Below the pieces are notes generated by a model. The model saw only the letters and a program-made list of their open reading frames with translations, was not told the DNA's origin and searched no databases. From the NCBI GenBank assembly GCA_964537285.1, contig CAZHZT010000173.1:1-9278 (forward strand): a stretch of DNA of 9,278 nucleotides, in the 5' to 3' direction. The DNA is from CAZHZT01 sp964537285 (GTDB lineage: Bacteria; Bacteroidota; Bacteroidia; Chitinophagales; Saprospiraceae). Positions 1 to 6,204 of the stretch are shown here, in pieces (position 1 is the stretch's first letter; the number at the start of each line of letters is the position of its first letter). The position numbers and the translations under genes are program-made.

Positions 1-63
1 TGGCTTATTGCTAAATGCCACTACGTTTTGAGGGGATACTAAGGCCGGTCCTAAAGCATTCAT
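1..63 (-). CDS. possible 5' end of an unidentified gene, cut by the window edge
   Basis: Reading the minus strand from an ATG at 63-61, 21 codons stay open to the window edge (starts MNALGPALVS, then PQNVVAFSNKP). A TAA lies in frame immediately before this ATG, so the gene cannot start further upstream. It would be transcribed in the same direction as tilS and lie 229 bases behind it. No ribosome binding site is visible, which is also true of most genes here. The product is not recognised. Plus-strand frames ending at base 30 or 42 could equally be the tail of a gene entering from the left, so this is weak. Confidence 0.3.
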   Translation of the reverse strand, partial: MNALGPALVSPQNVVAFSNKP

Positions 64-117
64 TTACAGGTGCCTATTTTTAATCACCGTGACAACACGA
101 AGTTCTTTAAAATTAAG

Positions 118-140
118 GGATGACTCATGTTTCACTCTTA
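118..140 (+). repeat. 23-bp dispersed repeat, copy 1 (half of the stem-loop at 4863-4907)
   Basis: The stretch beginning GGATGACTCATG and ending CTTA recurs at 4885-4907 with two substitutions. There it forms the right arm and flank of a stem-loop; here the left arm is missing. It is noncoding and probably a remnant of a dispersed intergenic repeat. Confidence 0.5.
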
Positions 141-147
141 TATGCAA

Positions 148-207
148 CAATTCTCGCTTTGGAAATCCAAAGCCAAACTTAGGCCGCTTCGCGGCGATAT
201 TTTCTTT
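148..207 (+). repeat. two-hairpin intergenic repeat, copy 1 (3' side of tilS)
   Basis: Sixty bases match 1656-1715 at 56 positions. The unit holds two small hairpins: GCTTTGG / CCAAAGC (156-162 with 167-173, loop AAAT) and GCCGC / GCGGC (183-187 with 191-195, loop TTC). Two of the four differences from the other copy fall on one base pair of hairpin 1 (157 and 172: C-G here, T-A there), so pairing is kept. The unit ends against the long palindrome at 208-262. No protein is encoded and its function is unknown. Confidence 0.75.
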
Positions 208-262
208 TGAGGGGGTCGAAAGGGCAATTTTGATTAGCAAAATTGCCCTTTCGACCCCCTCA
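208..262. repeat. perfect 25-bp-arm palindrome behind tilS
   Basis: Bases 208-232 are the exact reverse complement of 238-262, with a 5-base loop (ATTAG, 233-237). The arm begins TGAGGGGGTCGAAAGG. It lies about 30 bases behind the tilS stop codon. Neither strand has a clear T-tract right after the stem (AAAAGAAAAT on the minus side, GTAAAGAAAT on the plus side), so it is not a textbook intrinsic terminator, although it could block or protect a transcript 3' end. Confidence 0.75.
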
Positions 263-274
263 GTAAAGAAATTT

Positions 275-303
275 CGCGCCGTAGGCGCGTTATTATATTT
301 TTT
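275..303 (+). terminator. small GC hairpin followed by a T-rich run
   Basis: CGCGCC (275-280) pairs with GGCGCG (284-289) around GTA, followed by TTATTATATTTTTTT. On the plus strand this has the form of an intrinsic terminator, but no plus-strand gene is known upstream and the T-run overlaps the last codons of the opposing tilS gene. On the minus strand it would be a hairpin 2-3 bases after the tilS stop without a T-tract. Confidence 0.35.
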
Positions 304-1624
304 TCCATTCTATCAATAAGTACTTCGTTGTGTTTGGAGTAGCCTTAAAGTGTTCACTGATTCGGTGAGCTACTATCCAGCAAATATTACCCTGGCTGAG
401 GAGTAACCACGTATTTTCTTTTTGAAAAATAGAAAATTTATTATTGATAAAAAAGTCCTTCACTTTTTGTTCTTTTCCAGCCATCCCCAGGGGAGCAAAA
501 CGATCCCCGGGTTTCCATTTTCTAAGTTTTAGAGGGAAGTGGAGTTTTTCATAATCTAAAAGGGCTTTATTAGAATCTGTGGGAATTTTTACTTCTCCTT
601 CGAGTAATTCAAATGTGATCTGCTCATTAGCAAGGATTACTTCATTTGTCCGATTCTCTTCAATAAGAATGCTTTCCTCTATTTCATTATTTACTTTTGG
701 CATTATAATCCATTGGTCTCTATCTACTAGCAGACGGTGGGTTGGGGAAAAAAGCTGTGCTCCTGATGACATAGTATTTTCACTTAGATGTTGGATTTGA
801 TAGGAGTTGAATCCAAATGCTTGCAGATAATTGTGCAGGAAAAATAAATGGCCTGGCTGTTTTAGTAAAGATTTGTAGTCAATCTTCGTCTGATCCCTAG
901 CCGATTCTATAAATTTAGCATGTAGGCGCTCGCTCTCTGCCAACAGAAGCTCCATTGAAGCGTTTAAAAAAGATAATGTCTTTTGGGTAGAATGAATAAA
1001 ATCAGGATTGAGCATTTCAAACAAAGGAATGATTTGATGCCGGATAAAATTCCGGCTGTATTTATCTGATTGATTAGAAATATCTTCTCTGTAATTTAGC
1101 TTATTTTTCGAAACATAACGCTCAATAAGGGTTCTGCTTACCCCCATCATGGGGCGAATAACAAATCCTTGTTGAACAGGAATTCCCGTAAGTCCTCTTA
1201 ATCCCGTACCTCTCGATAAATTAAATAGAAGCGTTTCAACCGAATCGTTTAAATGGTGGGCCGTTGCAATATAATCATAGCCATTGTTTTTCCGCACTTT
1301 TTCAAGCCAATTATACCTTAGATCACGGGCAGTCTCCTGAACGGACTTTTTTATTTTCTGAGCTTCCATGGTCGTTTCAAATCGAATGCTGTAAAAAGGG
1401 GCATTATATTTTTCAGCAAGCGCCTGAACGAAATCCTGGTCTCCATCTGAATCTTCTCCGCGTAGTTGAAAATTGCAATGAGCGATAGCAAAAGTATAGC
1501 CTGCTTTGAAGAATAGCTCAGCCATCGTAATGGAATCTATCCCTCCACTCACAGCAAGCAGTGTTCTTGATTGGCTCAAATTCCAATCATATTGTCCGAT
1601 GTATTTTTTAAAGAGCTCATTCAT
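293..1624 (-). CDS. tilS: tRNA(Ile)-lysidine synthetase TilS
   Basis: TilS uses ATP to attach lysine to C34 of the AUA-reading tRNA-Ile in the cytoplasm, changing both its codon and amino-acid specificity; it is normally essential. The 443-residue product has the PP-loop ATPase signature SGGIDS at 26-31, the conserved TAHHLNDSVETLLFNL block at 121-136 followed by RGTGLRGLTGIP (138-149), RNFIRHQIIP (191-200), and a complete C-terminal TilS_C domain around LRKWKPGDRFAPLG (367-380) continuing to about residue 425. Length and domain order are those of the full bacterial enzyme. The ATG at 1624 is the first good start; upstream is TAATAAAGGCTAATT, with no convincing Shine-Dalgarno. The gene stands alone, flanked by copies of the two-hairpin repeat and followed by the palindrome at 208-262. 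Confidence 0.96.
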   Translation of the reverse strand: MNELFKKYIGQYDWNLSQSRTLLAVSGGIDSITMAELFFKAGYTFAIAHCNFQLRGEDSDGDQDFVQALAEKYNAPFYSIRFETTMEAQKIKKSVQETARDLRYNWLEKVRKNNGYDYIATAHHLNDSVETLLFNLSRGTGLRGLTGIPVQQGFVIRPMMGVSRTLIERYVSKNKLNYREDISNQSDKYSRNFIRHQIIPLFEMLNPDFIHSTQKTLSFLNASMELLLAESERLHAKFIESARDQTKIDYKSLLKQPGHLFFLHNYLQAFGFNSYQIQHLSENTMSSGAQLFSPTHRLLVDRDQWIIMPKVNNEIEESILIEENRTNEVILANEQITFELLEGEVKIPTDSNKALLDYEKLHFPLKLRKWKPGDRFAPLGMAGKEQKVKDFFINNKFSIFQKENTWLLLSQGNICWIVAHRISEHFKATPNTTKYLLIEWKKI

Positions 1625-1648
1625 AATTAGCCTTTATTACTCTGATAA

Positions 1649-1747
1649 GTAACAGCAATTCTCGTTTTGGAAATCCAAAACCAACTTTAGGCCGCTTCGC
1701 GGCGATATTTTCTTTCGGCCTCCCTCAAAAAGGAATTTGGCTGTTAC
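1649..1747. repeat. two-hairpin intergenic repeat, copy 2 (5' side of tilS)
   Basis: Bases 1656-1715 repeat 148-207 (56/60). Hairpin 1 here is GTTTTGG / CCAAAAC (1664-1670 with 1675-1681), hairpin 2 GCCGC / GCGGC (1691-1695 with 1699-1703). This copy is bounded by an 8-bp inverted repeat, GTAACAGC at 1649-1656 and GCTGTTAC at 1740-1747, which may mark the element ends. Its near edge is 24 bases before the tilS ATG, so it would be in the tilS leader if transcription starts upstream. No target duplication is obvious. Confidence 0.7.
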
Positions 1748-1901
1748 AGGGCAAAAAAGTGTTTTTAGTTTTCACTCTGCGGCTTGTCCTTGTCTTAATA
1801 GCTCAGGCTACCAGTTTGTGGCATTCCTTAATTGGAAGCAAAATCCTTCCTTTTTTGCACATAAAACTTTTTCAGAATAAAGCCTATTGCTAAACTTAAA
1901 C

Positions 1902-1909
1902 TATTTTTG
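1902..1909 (+). promoter_or_regulatory. candidate Bacteroidota -7 box for the small lipoprotein gene
   Basis: TATTTTTG fits the Bacteroidota -7 consensus TANNTTTG exactly. It lies 63 bases before the ATG at 1973. A -33 TTTG at the expected distance was not found, so the assignment rests on one box. The rest of 1748-1901 is AT-rich noncoding DNA with nothing else recognisable. Confidence 0.4.
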
Positions 1910-1972
1910 CAACTAATTCGAAAATTATTTCAGAATAAATTCTTATTAATATCATCATAATTCTTGTTAAAA

Positions 1973-2506
1973 ATGACAAAAACTTTTCTTTCTTTAATTC
2001 TAGGATTGAGCTTATTGGCCTTCGCGTGTAAGCAACCTTCATCTTCCGGACAAAATGATCCGGCCCCGGCAACTTCAGAAGCTTCAAATCAAATTGCAAC
2101 AGATCAGCAAAAAACAGAACAGGGAATTGCTTTCACAAAGGCAGATGCTCCGATCAGTCAAGGCTATATAGATTTATTCGTAAACGGTGTTTGGCATTAT
2201 GGCGGTATACTTGATATGAAAGCGGAAGTGAATATGCAAAAAGGGGAAGGCCGTTGGTTGAAGTTTAATGCTGATAAGACTTTTAGCTTCGGGCAATGGG
2301 GGGATGAAAAAAGAACAGGAAGATGGCATTTTGTAGAAGATGATGCTATCATGGAAATGATCTATGACGATGATAAATCCAGATTGCTGGGTTATGAATG
2401 TCAGTTTGGAGGGGAAGATGCAGTCGTAATGGTAGGAAAGGGAAAGTACAGAACCAATTCTACTCAATTTAAGCTGGAAAAGTTCGAAGGTTATCCTCAG
2501 AAATAG
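1973..2506 (+). CDS. small putative lipoprotein with lipocalin-like beta-rich domain
   Basis: The 177-residue product begins MTKTFLSLILGLSLLAFAC, a short positive start, hydrophobic core and a lipidation cysteine at residue 19 (lipobox AFAC, slightly atypical). Residues 20-55 are a Ser/Gln/Thr/Pro-rich linker. The remainder is strand-rich with spaced aromatic and glycine residues (GRWLKFNADKTFSFG at 93-107, then GRWHF at 116-120 and an acidic YDDDKSRLLGYE at 131-142). This layout resembles lipocalin-like or related small beta-barrel lipoproteins of Bacteroidota, but no specific family can be named. It probably sits on an outer-membrane leaflet. The ATG at 1973 was preferred over an in-frame TTG nine bases upstream because it gives a cleaner signal peptide. 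It converges on mltG. Confidence 0.85.
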   Translation: MTKTFLSLILGLSLLAFACKQPSSSGQNDPAPATSEASNQIATDQQKTEQGIAFTKADAPISQGYIDLFVNGVWHYGGILDMKAEVNMQKGEGRWLKFNADKTFSFGQWGDEKRTGRWHFVEDDAIMEMIYDDDKSRLLGYECQFGGEDAVVMVGKGKYRTNSTQFKLEKFEGYPQK

Positions 2507-2523
2507 TTCCTTTAGACAGCTGT

Positions 2524-2571
2524 TTGGTTAGCTGTGGAGAGGCAGTTTGCTACTTCTCCACAACCAACCAA
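2524..2571. terminator. hairpin between convergent genes
   Basis: TGTGGAGA (2533-2540) pairs with TCTCCACA (2555-2562), extended by TTGGTT (2524-2529) with AACCAA (2566-2571) across a 3x3 internal loop. It fills the 70-base gap between the stops of the lipoprotein gene and mltG. Neither side has a T-tract, so it may be a weak or factor-assisted bidirectional terminator. Confidence 0.45.
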
Positions 2572-2576
2572 TCCAG

Positions 2577-3635
2577 TTATCTAATTCCTCTTGAATTTAG
2601 CCACTTCCGATATTTTCGGGCATTTTCATTATGGCCGTTTAGGGTTTTAGCAAATGCATGCAAGCCTGAATTATCCGGTTTAGCACACATATATAGATAA
2701 TTGTGTTTTTCTGCATTAAGAACGGCATTAATACTCACAATCGAAGCCATTGAAATGGGGCCTGGCGGAAGGCCGGCATATAAATAGGTGTTGTAGGGAG
2801 AATCAAATTGAATATGTTTATTCGTTACTCTTCGGGTGTCAAAGTCTCTGGTGGCAAAGACCGCCGTGGGATCCGCTTGTAAACGGATTCCTTTTTTTAG
2901 ACGGTTTAGGTATAAGCCTGCAACCCTGGGCCGTTCAGATTTGGCAAGGGTTTCTTTTTCTACAATAGAAGCCAGGGTATAAATTTCTCCGGGCGACATT
3001 CCAAGAGCTTCCGCTTTTTCCAACCGATTGTTCTGACTCCAAAAGCGATCGTGTTCTTTTAACATGCGTTTGAAAAAACCTTTTGGACTTGTGTTCCAGT
3101 AAAAATCATATGTATTGGGAATGAAAACAGTCATTACATCATCTAAGGTGTAATTATGTTCTTTTAGGAATGCTTCATCTGTGAGAACCTTTAGCATCTC
3201 AAGAGAATCAGATTCTAAATATTGAGCTGCTTTTCCGGCAACGTCCGAAATTAAGCGTTCGTTGTGAATGATAAGTTTTACCGTTGCCTGGGGACCGCTT
3301 CTTAAATGATTAATGAGTTCCTGATTGCTCCATCCTTCTTCGATTTTATACCTCCCTGTTCGCACTGGCTTTTGGTCAAATTTTTTCAAGGCAGCCAAGC
3401 TGCGAAAACTCTCTTCGTCTTTGATCATTCCTTCTTCTTTCAAAATCGCCACTAAATCATCGAAGGTACTGCCAGTCGGAATTTTTACAAACTGGTTATC
3501 CAATTTAGTCGGGACGTTTTTACCATAAATAAAATGGTATGCTTTGTAAATGGATAGTGCAGCTATTCCTAAGGTTAAAACAATGATTATTCGCGTAATT
3601 CTTTTTCGAAGCATGTATATACGAGTTTTTTTCAA
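2577..3635 (-). CDS. mltG: endolytic murein transglycosylase MltG (YceG family)
   Basis: MltG is an inner-membrane lytic transglycosylase that cuts nascent peptidoglycan strands and is thought to set glycan chain length. A single membrane segment (about residues 13-31) is followed by the LysM-like region (about 45-115) and the YceG catalytic domain. Family motifs are complete: ASIVEKET at 222-229, where E226 matches the catalytic glutamate; LQADPTAVFA (252-261); SPYNTYLYAGLPPGPI (279-294); and KPDNSGLHAFAKTLNGHN (319-336). The usual length is about 340 residues, so it is intact. Start: a TTG at 3635 overlaps the panB stop by 4 bases (TTGA) and has AAGGAA seven bases upstream, the only clear Shine-Dalgarno in the window; the alternative is an ATG at 3614 (345 residues). 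It is translationally coupled to panB. Confidence 0.94.
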   Translation of the reverse strand: MKKTRIYMLRKRITRIIIVLTLGIAALSIYKAYHFIYGKNVPTKLDNQFVKIPTGSTFDDLVAILKEEGMIKDEESFRSLAALKKFDQKPVRTGRYKIEEGWSNQELINHLRSGPQATVKLIIHNERLISDVAGKAAQYLESDSLEMLKVLTDEAFLKEHNYTLDDVMTVFIPNTYDFYWNTSPKGFFKRMLKEHDRFWSQNNRLEKAEALGMSPGEIYTLASIVEKETLAKSERPRVAGLYLNRLKKGIRLQADPTAVFATRDFDTRRVTNKHIQFDSPYNTYLYAGLPPGPISMASIVSINAVLNAEKHNYLYMCAKPDNSGLHAFAKTLNGHNENARKYRKWLNSRGIR

Positions 3636-4447
3636 TAAGATTCCTTCTCATTTGGAAAGTCTCCATTTTTCACATCATTTATATAATGCTGTGCGGCATT
3701 TTTTATTTCATCAAACAGGTTTAGATATCTTCTGAGGAAACGCGGCTTGAAGTCTTTCGTAATCCCGAGTAAGTCATGCGTAACCAAAACCTGACCGTCT
3801 GTATCAGGGCCGGCACCAATGCCAATCGTAGGGATTTCCAGCGATTGAGATACTTCTGCTGCGAGTTTAGCCGGTATTTTTTCGAGTACCACACTAAAAC
3901 AGCCCATTTCCTGGAGAAAAAGCGCATCACTGCGTAATTTTTGAGCTTCCTCTTCCTCTTTGGCTCTAACGGAATAGGTGCCAAATTTATAGATCGATTG
4001 TGGGGTCAATCCAAGGTGCCCCATAACAGGAACTCCGGCCGATAAAATTCGTTTAATGCTTTCTTCTATTTCCTGGCCACCTTCTAATTTTACACCATGT
4101 GCCCCGGACTCTTTCATGATCCGAATCGTTGACTCTAAGGCAATTTTAGAGTTGCCCTGGTAGGAACCAAAAGGAAGATCTACAATTATTAATGAGCGCG
4201 TCACAGCTCTTACCACCGATGAAGCATGATATATCATTTGATCCAAAGTGATGGGTAAGGTGGTTTCATGCCCGGCCATAACATTAGAGGCCGAATCACC
4301 TACTAACAGGATATCAATTCCTGAGGCATCTAATATTTTAGCCATTGAATAATCGTAGGCTGTTAGCATGCTGATTTTTTCACCGTTCGCTTTCATAGCG
4401 CGAACAACGTGCGTGGTTATTCGTTTAAGCTCTTTATTTACAGACAT
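3632..4447 (-). CDS. panB: 3-methyl-2-oxobutanoate hydroxymethyltransferase PanB
   Basis: PanB transfers a hydroxymethyl group from 5,10-methylene-tetrahydrofolate to alpha-ketoisovalerate, giving ketopantoate, the first committed step to pantothenate and CoA. The 271-residue TIM-barrel enzyme has all expected motifs: TAYDYSMAKILDASGID (29-45), LVGDS (48-52; D51 metal ligand), VDLPFGSYQ (89-97; D90 ligand), GVKLEGG (118-124; E122 ligand), MGHLGLTPQS (142-151) and VVLEKIPAKLA (186-196; E189 probable general base). The ATG at 4447 was chosen because it gives the family length (about 264); the frame stays open to 4525, but those 26 extra codons lie inside a mobile element. panC and panD are not nearby. 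First gene of a two-gene unit with mltG. Confidence 0.96.
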   Translation of the reverse strand: MSVNKELKRITTHVVRAMKANGEKISMLTAYDYSMAKILDASGIDILLVGDSASNVMAGHETTLPITLDQMIYHASSVVRAVTRSLIIVDLPFGSYQGNSKIALESTIRIMKESGAHGVKLEGGQEIEESIKRILSAGVPVMGHLGLTPQSIYKFGTYSVRAKEEEEAQKLRSDALFLQEMGCFSVVLEKIPAKLAAEVSQSLEIPTIGIGAGPDTDGQVLVTHDLLGITKDFKPRFLRRYLNLFDEIKNAAQHYINDVKNGDFPNEKESY

Positions 4448-4462
4448 TTGGTTGATAATTTT

Positions 4463-4566
4463 AATTCTTTGACAAATTGTGTGGAACTTCAAAATGACAA
4501 CCCTTTCAGCCACAAGGGCATTCAAGGCTTATCATTTTGAAGTTCCACACAATTTGTCAAAGGACG
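4463..4566 (-). mobile_element. family II MITE-like palindromic element, copy 1 (panB leader)
   Basis: A 31-bp arm at 4467-4497 is the exact reverse complement of 4532-4562; the arm starts CTTTGACAAATTGTGTGG. The 34-bp centre contains a small hairpin (CCCTT 4501-4505 with AAGGG 4514-4518). Bounding the element 4 bases outside each arm, as in the dnaK copy, leaves flanks ATAATTTT (4455-4462) and ATAATTAA (4567-4574), matching at 6 of 8 positions, consistent with a decayed 8-bp target duplication. Apart from two bases in one arm and some central changes, it equals the reverse complement of 6893-6998. Its near edge is 19 bases before the panB ATG if the arm end at 4467 is taken. Confidence 0.85.
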
Positions 4567-4656
4567 ATAATTAATAATAGATGCTGCAAATCAACATCTT
4601 AGGATCGGCCTTATTCAATTTAGGCTGCCAGCCTTTCAAAAAGCGTTAAAAATTGA

Positions 4657-4766
4657 GGCTCTAGATGATTCCATTTGGTCGAAATAAATTTGGGAAGTCT
4701 TTAAAGCAGGCCTAACGGCCTGCTTTTGGTTCTTAAAACGTTTACCAAATGAAATCATCTAGAACC
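4657..4766 (+). mobile_element. family I MITE-like element, short copy
   Basis: This 110-bp element has 23-bp terminal inverted repeats with two mismatches (4657-4679 and 4744-4766; ends GGCTCTAGATGATT and, on the other strand, GGTTCTAGATGATT). It is flanked by a perfect 8-bp duplication, AAAATTGA (4649-4656 and 4767-4774). Its first 56 bases match the copy at 9182 at 51 positions. The centre is a 10-bp hairpin, AAAGCAGGCC / GGCCTGCTTT (4703-4712 with 4717-4726, loop TAAC), followed by a short T-rich run that could end transcription on the plus strand. There is no coding capacity. Confidence 0.88.
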
Positions 4767-4781
4767 AAAATTGAATACAGC

Positions 4782-4819
4782 CTTGATTTTTTGCTACTTT
4801 TTCATCAAGAAAAAAGTAG
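4782..4819. repeat. AT-rich stem-loop in the panB upstream gap
   Basis: CTACTTTTT (4794-4802) pairs with AAAAAGTAG (4811-4819), and alternatively CTTGAT (4782-4787) pairs with ATCAAG (4804-4809), so two mutually exclusive foldings are possible. It lies in the divergent gap between panB and the DUF4249-like gene. It resembles stem-loops seen between genes in many Bacteroidota, but that comparison is from memory. Confidence 0.4.
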
Positions 4820-4862
4820 ATAAATCACTGATTAACCAATCCTTATATAGGTTTTCTCAAAA

Positions 4863-4907
4863 CATGAGTTATCCCGAAAATTCAGGATGACTCATGGTTC
4901 ACCCTTA
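4863..4907. repeat. stem-loop repeat, full copy
   Basis: CATGAGTTATCC (4863-4874) pairs with GGATGACTCATG (4885-4896) with one mismatch around a 10-base loop. The right arm plus 11 bases of flank (4885-4907) recurs at 118-140 with two substitutions. Noncoding, function unknown. Confidence 0.55.
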
Positions 4908-4979
4908 ATCTTTTACCATAATTTACACATATTGACGACAAATGTCCTAAAGTTTATCTTAATCTTTATCAATTTATCC

Positions 4980-4987
4980 TATTTTTG
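4980..4987 (+). promoter_or_regulatory. candidate Bacteroidota -7 box for the DUF4249-like gene
   Basis: TATTTTTG matches TANNTTTG exactly and lies 174 bases before the ATG at 5162, implying a long AT-rich leader. A TTTA at 4953-4956 is the only -33 candidate, at a spacing (23 bases) longer than usual. It is the same octamer as at 1902-1909. Otherwise 4908-5161 shows no convincing gene or structure. Confidence 0.35.
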
Positions 4988-5161
4988 CGCTGCTATTGAA
5001 AAAAATAGTCACTTATATTTTATATCTAACTCAAGTTGCTATATAAAAAAGATATTTGAGAGGTACTTCAGCAATTATATCCCAAATTTTTCAGGGATTT
5101 ACTTAAGAAAAGGCCTTGTTTCTCTTTAGGCAAAACGCAGCTTGGACTATCAAACAAGAAT

Positions 5162-6172
5162 ATGAAACTTACGTACCTTTTTGTACTACTCGCAAGTTTA
5201 ACTTTTTTTGTTACTTCCTGTGACAATGACCTCGAGCTATTTGATGAATGGAAAGATATTCCTGTTGTTTATGCTTTGCTTTCAAAAAGTGATACAGCGC
5301 ATTACGTTAGGGTGGAAAAGGCTTTTTTAGATCAGAATGTGGATGCTGCTACCATTGCACAGATTCCCGATTCCCTATATTATGGCGAGGATGAAATTGA
5401 TGTTCGGGTGAAAAACCTGGATTCTGATGTAGAGTATACGCTCTCCAGAGTTGACGGTGCGCTTGAGGGATATCCGCGCTCACCAGATGGACCATTTGCA
5501 ACATCGCCAAATTATTTGTATAAATTTACACTTCCTCCTGGTGAAACTTTAATTGGAAGTGTCAACTATCAAATCATCCTGGATCGTGGAGAAGGAACAG
5601 AATTGATAACTGGACAGGACCGCTTGGTCAACGATATTTTAATTGAAGAGCCTGATGATGTTTGGGCTTTACGCTATGGAAGAACAGCGGAAATCGAGTG
5701 GCAATCCGATTCTGATGCAGCTATTTTTGATGTTTCCATAATTTTTAATTTTCGTGAAATGGACGGGCAGGGGAATTTTGAAGACAAGTCCATACGTTGG
5801 TTTGTTACTAGTAACCTTTTGCGCGAAGAAGATCGCAATGCTTTTGATATCACTGCGGAATTTATTGGAGAGAGCTTTTTTGCTTCTGTAGGAGAACGTA
5901 TTGACGGTTCTATCCCAAGAACGCGTACTTTCAAAAGTGTTGAAGTGCGTGTGGATGCAGGGGGTTCAGAGCTTAGGCAGTATATCAGTGTTGTACAGGC
6001 AAATACAGGGATCACCAGTGCGGAAATTATTCCTAATTACACAAACATGTCAGAAGGCTTTGGTATATTTTCCTCCAGAAATGTGGGTACAAAAACGGGA
6101 ATTCAGCTGGATGCCGTTGCCAGGGATTCTCTCAGAAATGGTATCTATACCAGAGATTTGAATTTCCAGTAA
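5162..6172 (+). CDS. DUF4249-like putative outer-membrane lipoprotein
   Basis: The 336-residue product starts with a clear lipoprotein signal, MKLTYLFVLLASLTFFVTSC, with the lipidated cysteine at residue 20. The residues just after it are acidic (DNDLELFDEW), like export signals that place Bacteroidota lipoproteins on the cell surface. The mature part begins IPVVYALLSKSDTAHYVRVEK region (33-53), has an Fn3/Ig-like stretch around EIEWQSDSDAAIFDVSI (177-193), and ends with YTNMSEGFGIFSSRNVG (293-309), a pattern typical of DUF4249-type lipoproteins. The biochemical role of that family is not known; some members accompany TonB-dependent transporters, but none is adjacent here. The gene is monocistronic. 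Its terminator appears to have been split and moved about 0.5 kb away by the element at 6205-6681. Confidence 0.88.
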   Translation: MKLTYLFVLLASLTFFVTSCDNDLELFDEWKDIPVVYALLSKSDTAHYVRVEKAFLDQNVDAATIAQIPDSLYYGEDEIDVRVKNLDSDVEYTLSRVDGALEGYPRSPDGPFATSPNYLYKFTLPPGETLIGSVNYQIILDRGEGTELITGQDRLVNDILIEEPDDVWALRYGRTAEIEWQSDSDAAIFDVSIIFNFREMDGQGNFEDKSIRWFVTSNLLREEDRNAFDITAEFIGESFFASVGERIDGSIPRTRTFKSVEVRVDAGGSELRQYISVVQANTGITSAEIIPNYTNMSEGFGIFSSRNVGTKTGIQLDAVARDSLRNGIYTRDLNFQ

Positions 6173-6187
6173 AAAGAAATTTTTTCG

Positions 6188-6204
6188 TTGCACAAAATAA
6201 AAGC
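6188..6204. repeat. left fragment of a split 58-bp palindrome, including target duplication ATAAAAGC
   Basis: Bases 6188-6204 are the outer left arm of a palindrome whose remainder is at 6690-6730. The last eight bases, ATAAAAGC (6197-6204), are repeated at 6682-6689 on the far side of the mobile element. It begins 16 bases after the stop codon of the DUF4249-like gene. Confidence 0.85.

Noticed and set aside
101..116. AGTTCTTTAAAATTAA as another boxA-like or family II end
   Set aside because: It lacks the GACA core and has no partner arm or flanking duplication.
89..319. 76-codon plus-strand open frame
   Set aside because: It runs through the two-hairpin repeat and both arms of the 25-bp palindrome, and into the end of tilS; the composition is that of repeats and not of protein.
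4448..4525. 26-codon N-terminal extension of panB
   Set aside because: It lies mostly inside the family II element and exceeds the normal PanB length; the ATG at 4447 gives the expected start.
4887..5129. 80-codon plus-strand open frame upstream of the DUF4249-like gene
   Set aside because: It starts in the stem-loop repeat, has low-complexity Phe/Ile/Asn/Ser content typical of AT-rich noncoding DNA, and overlaps a promoter-like box.
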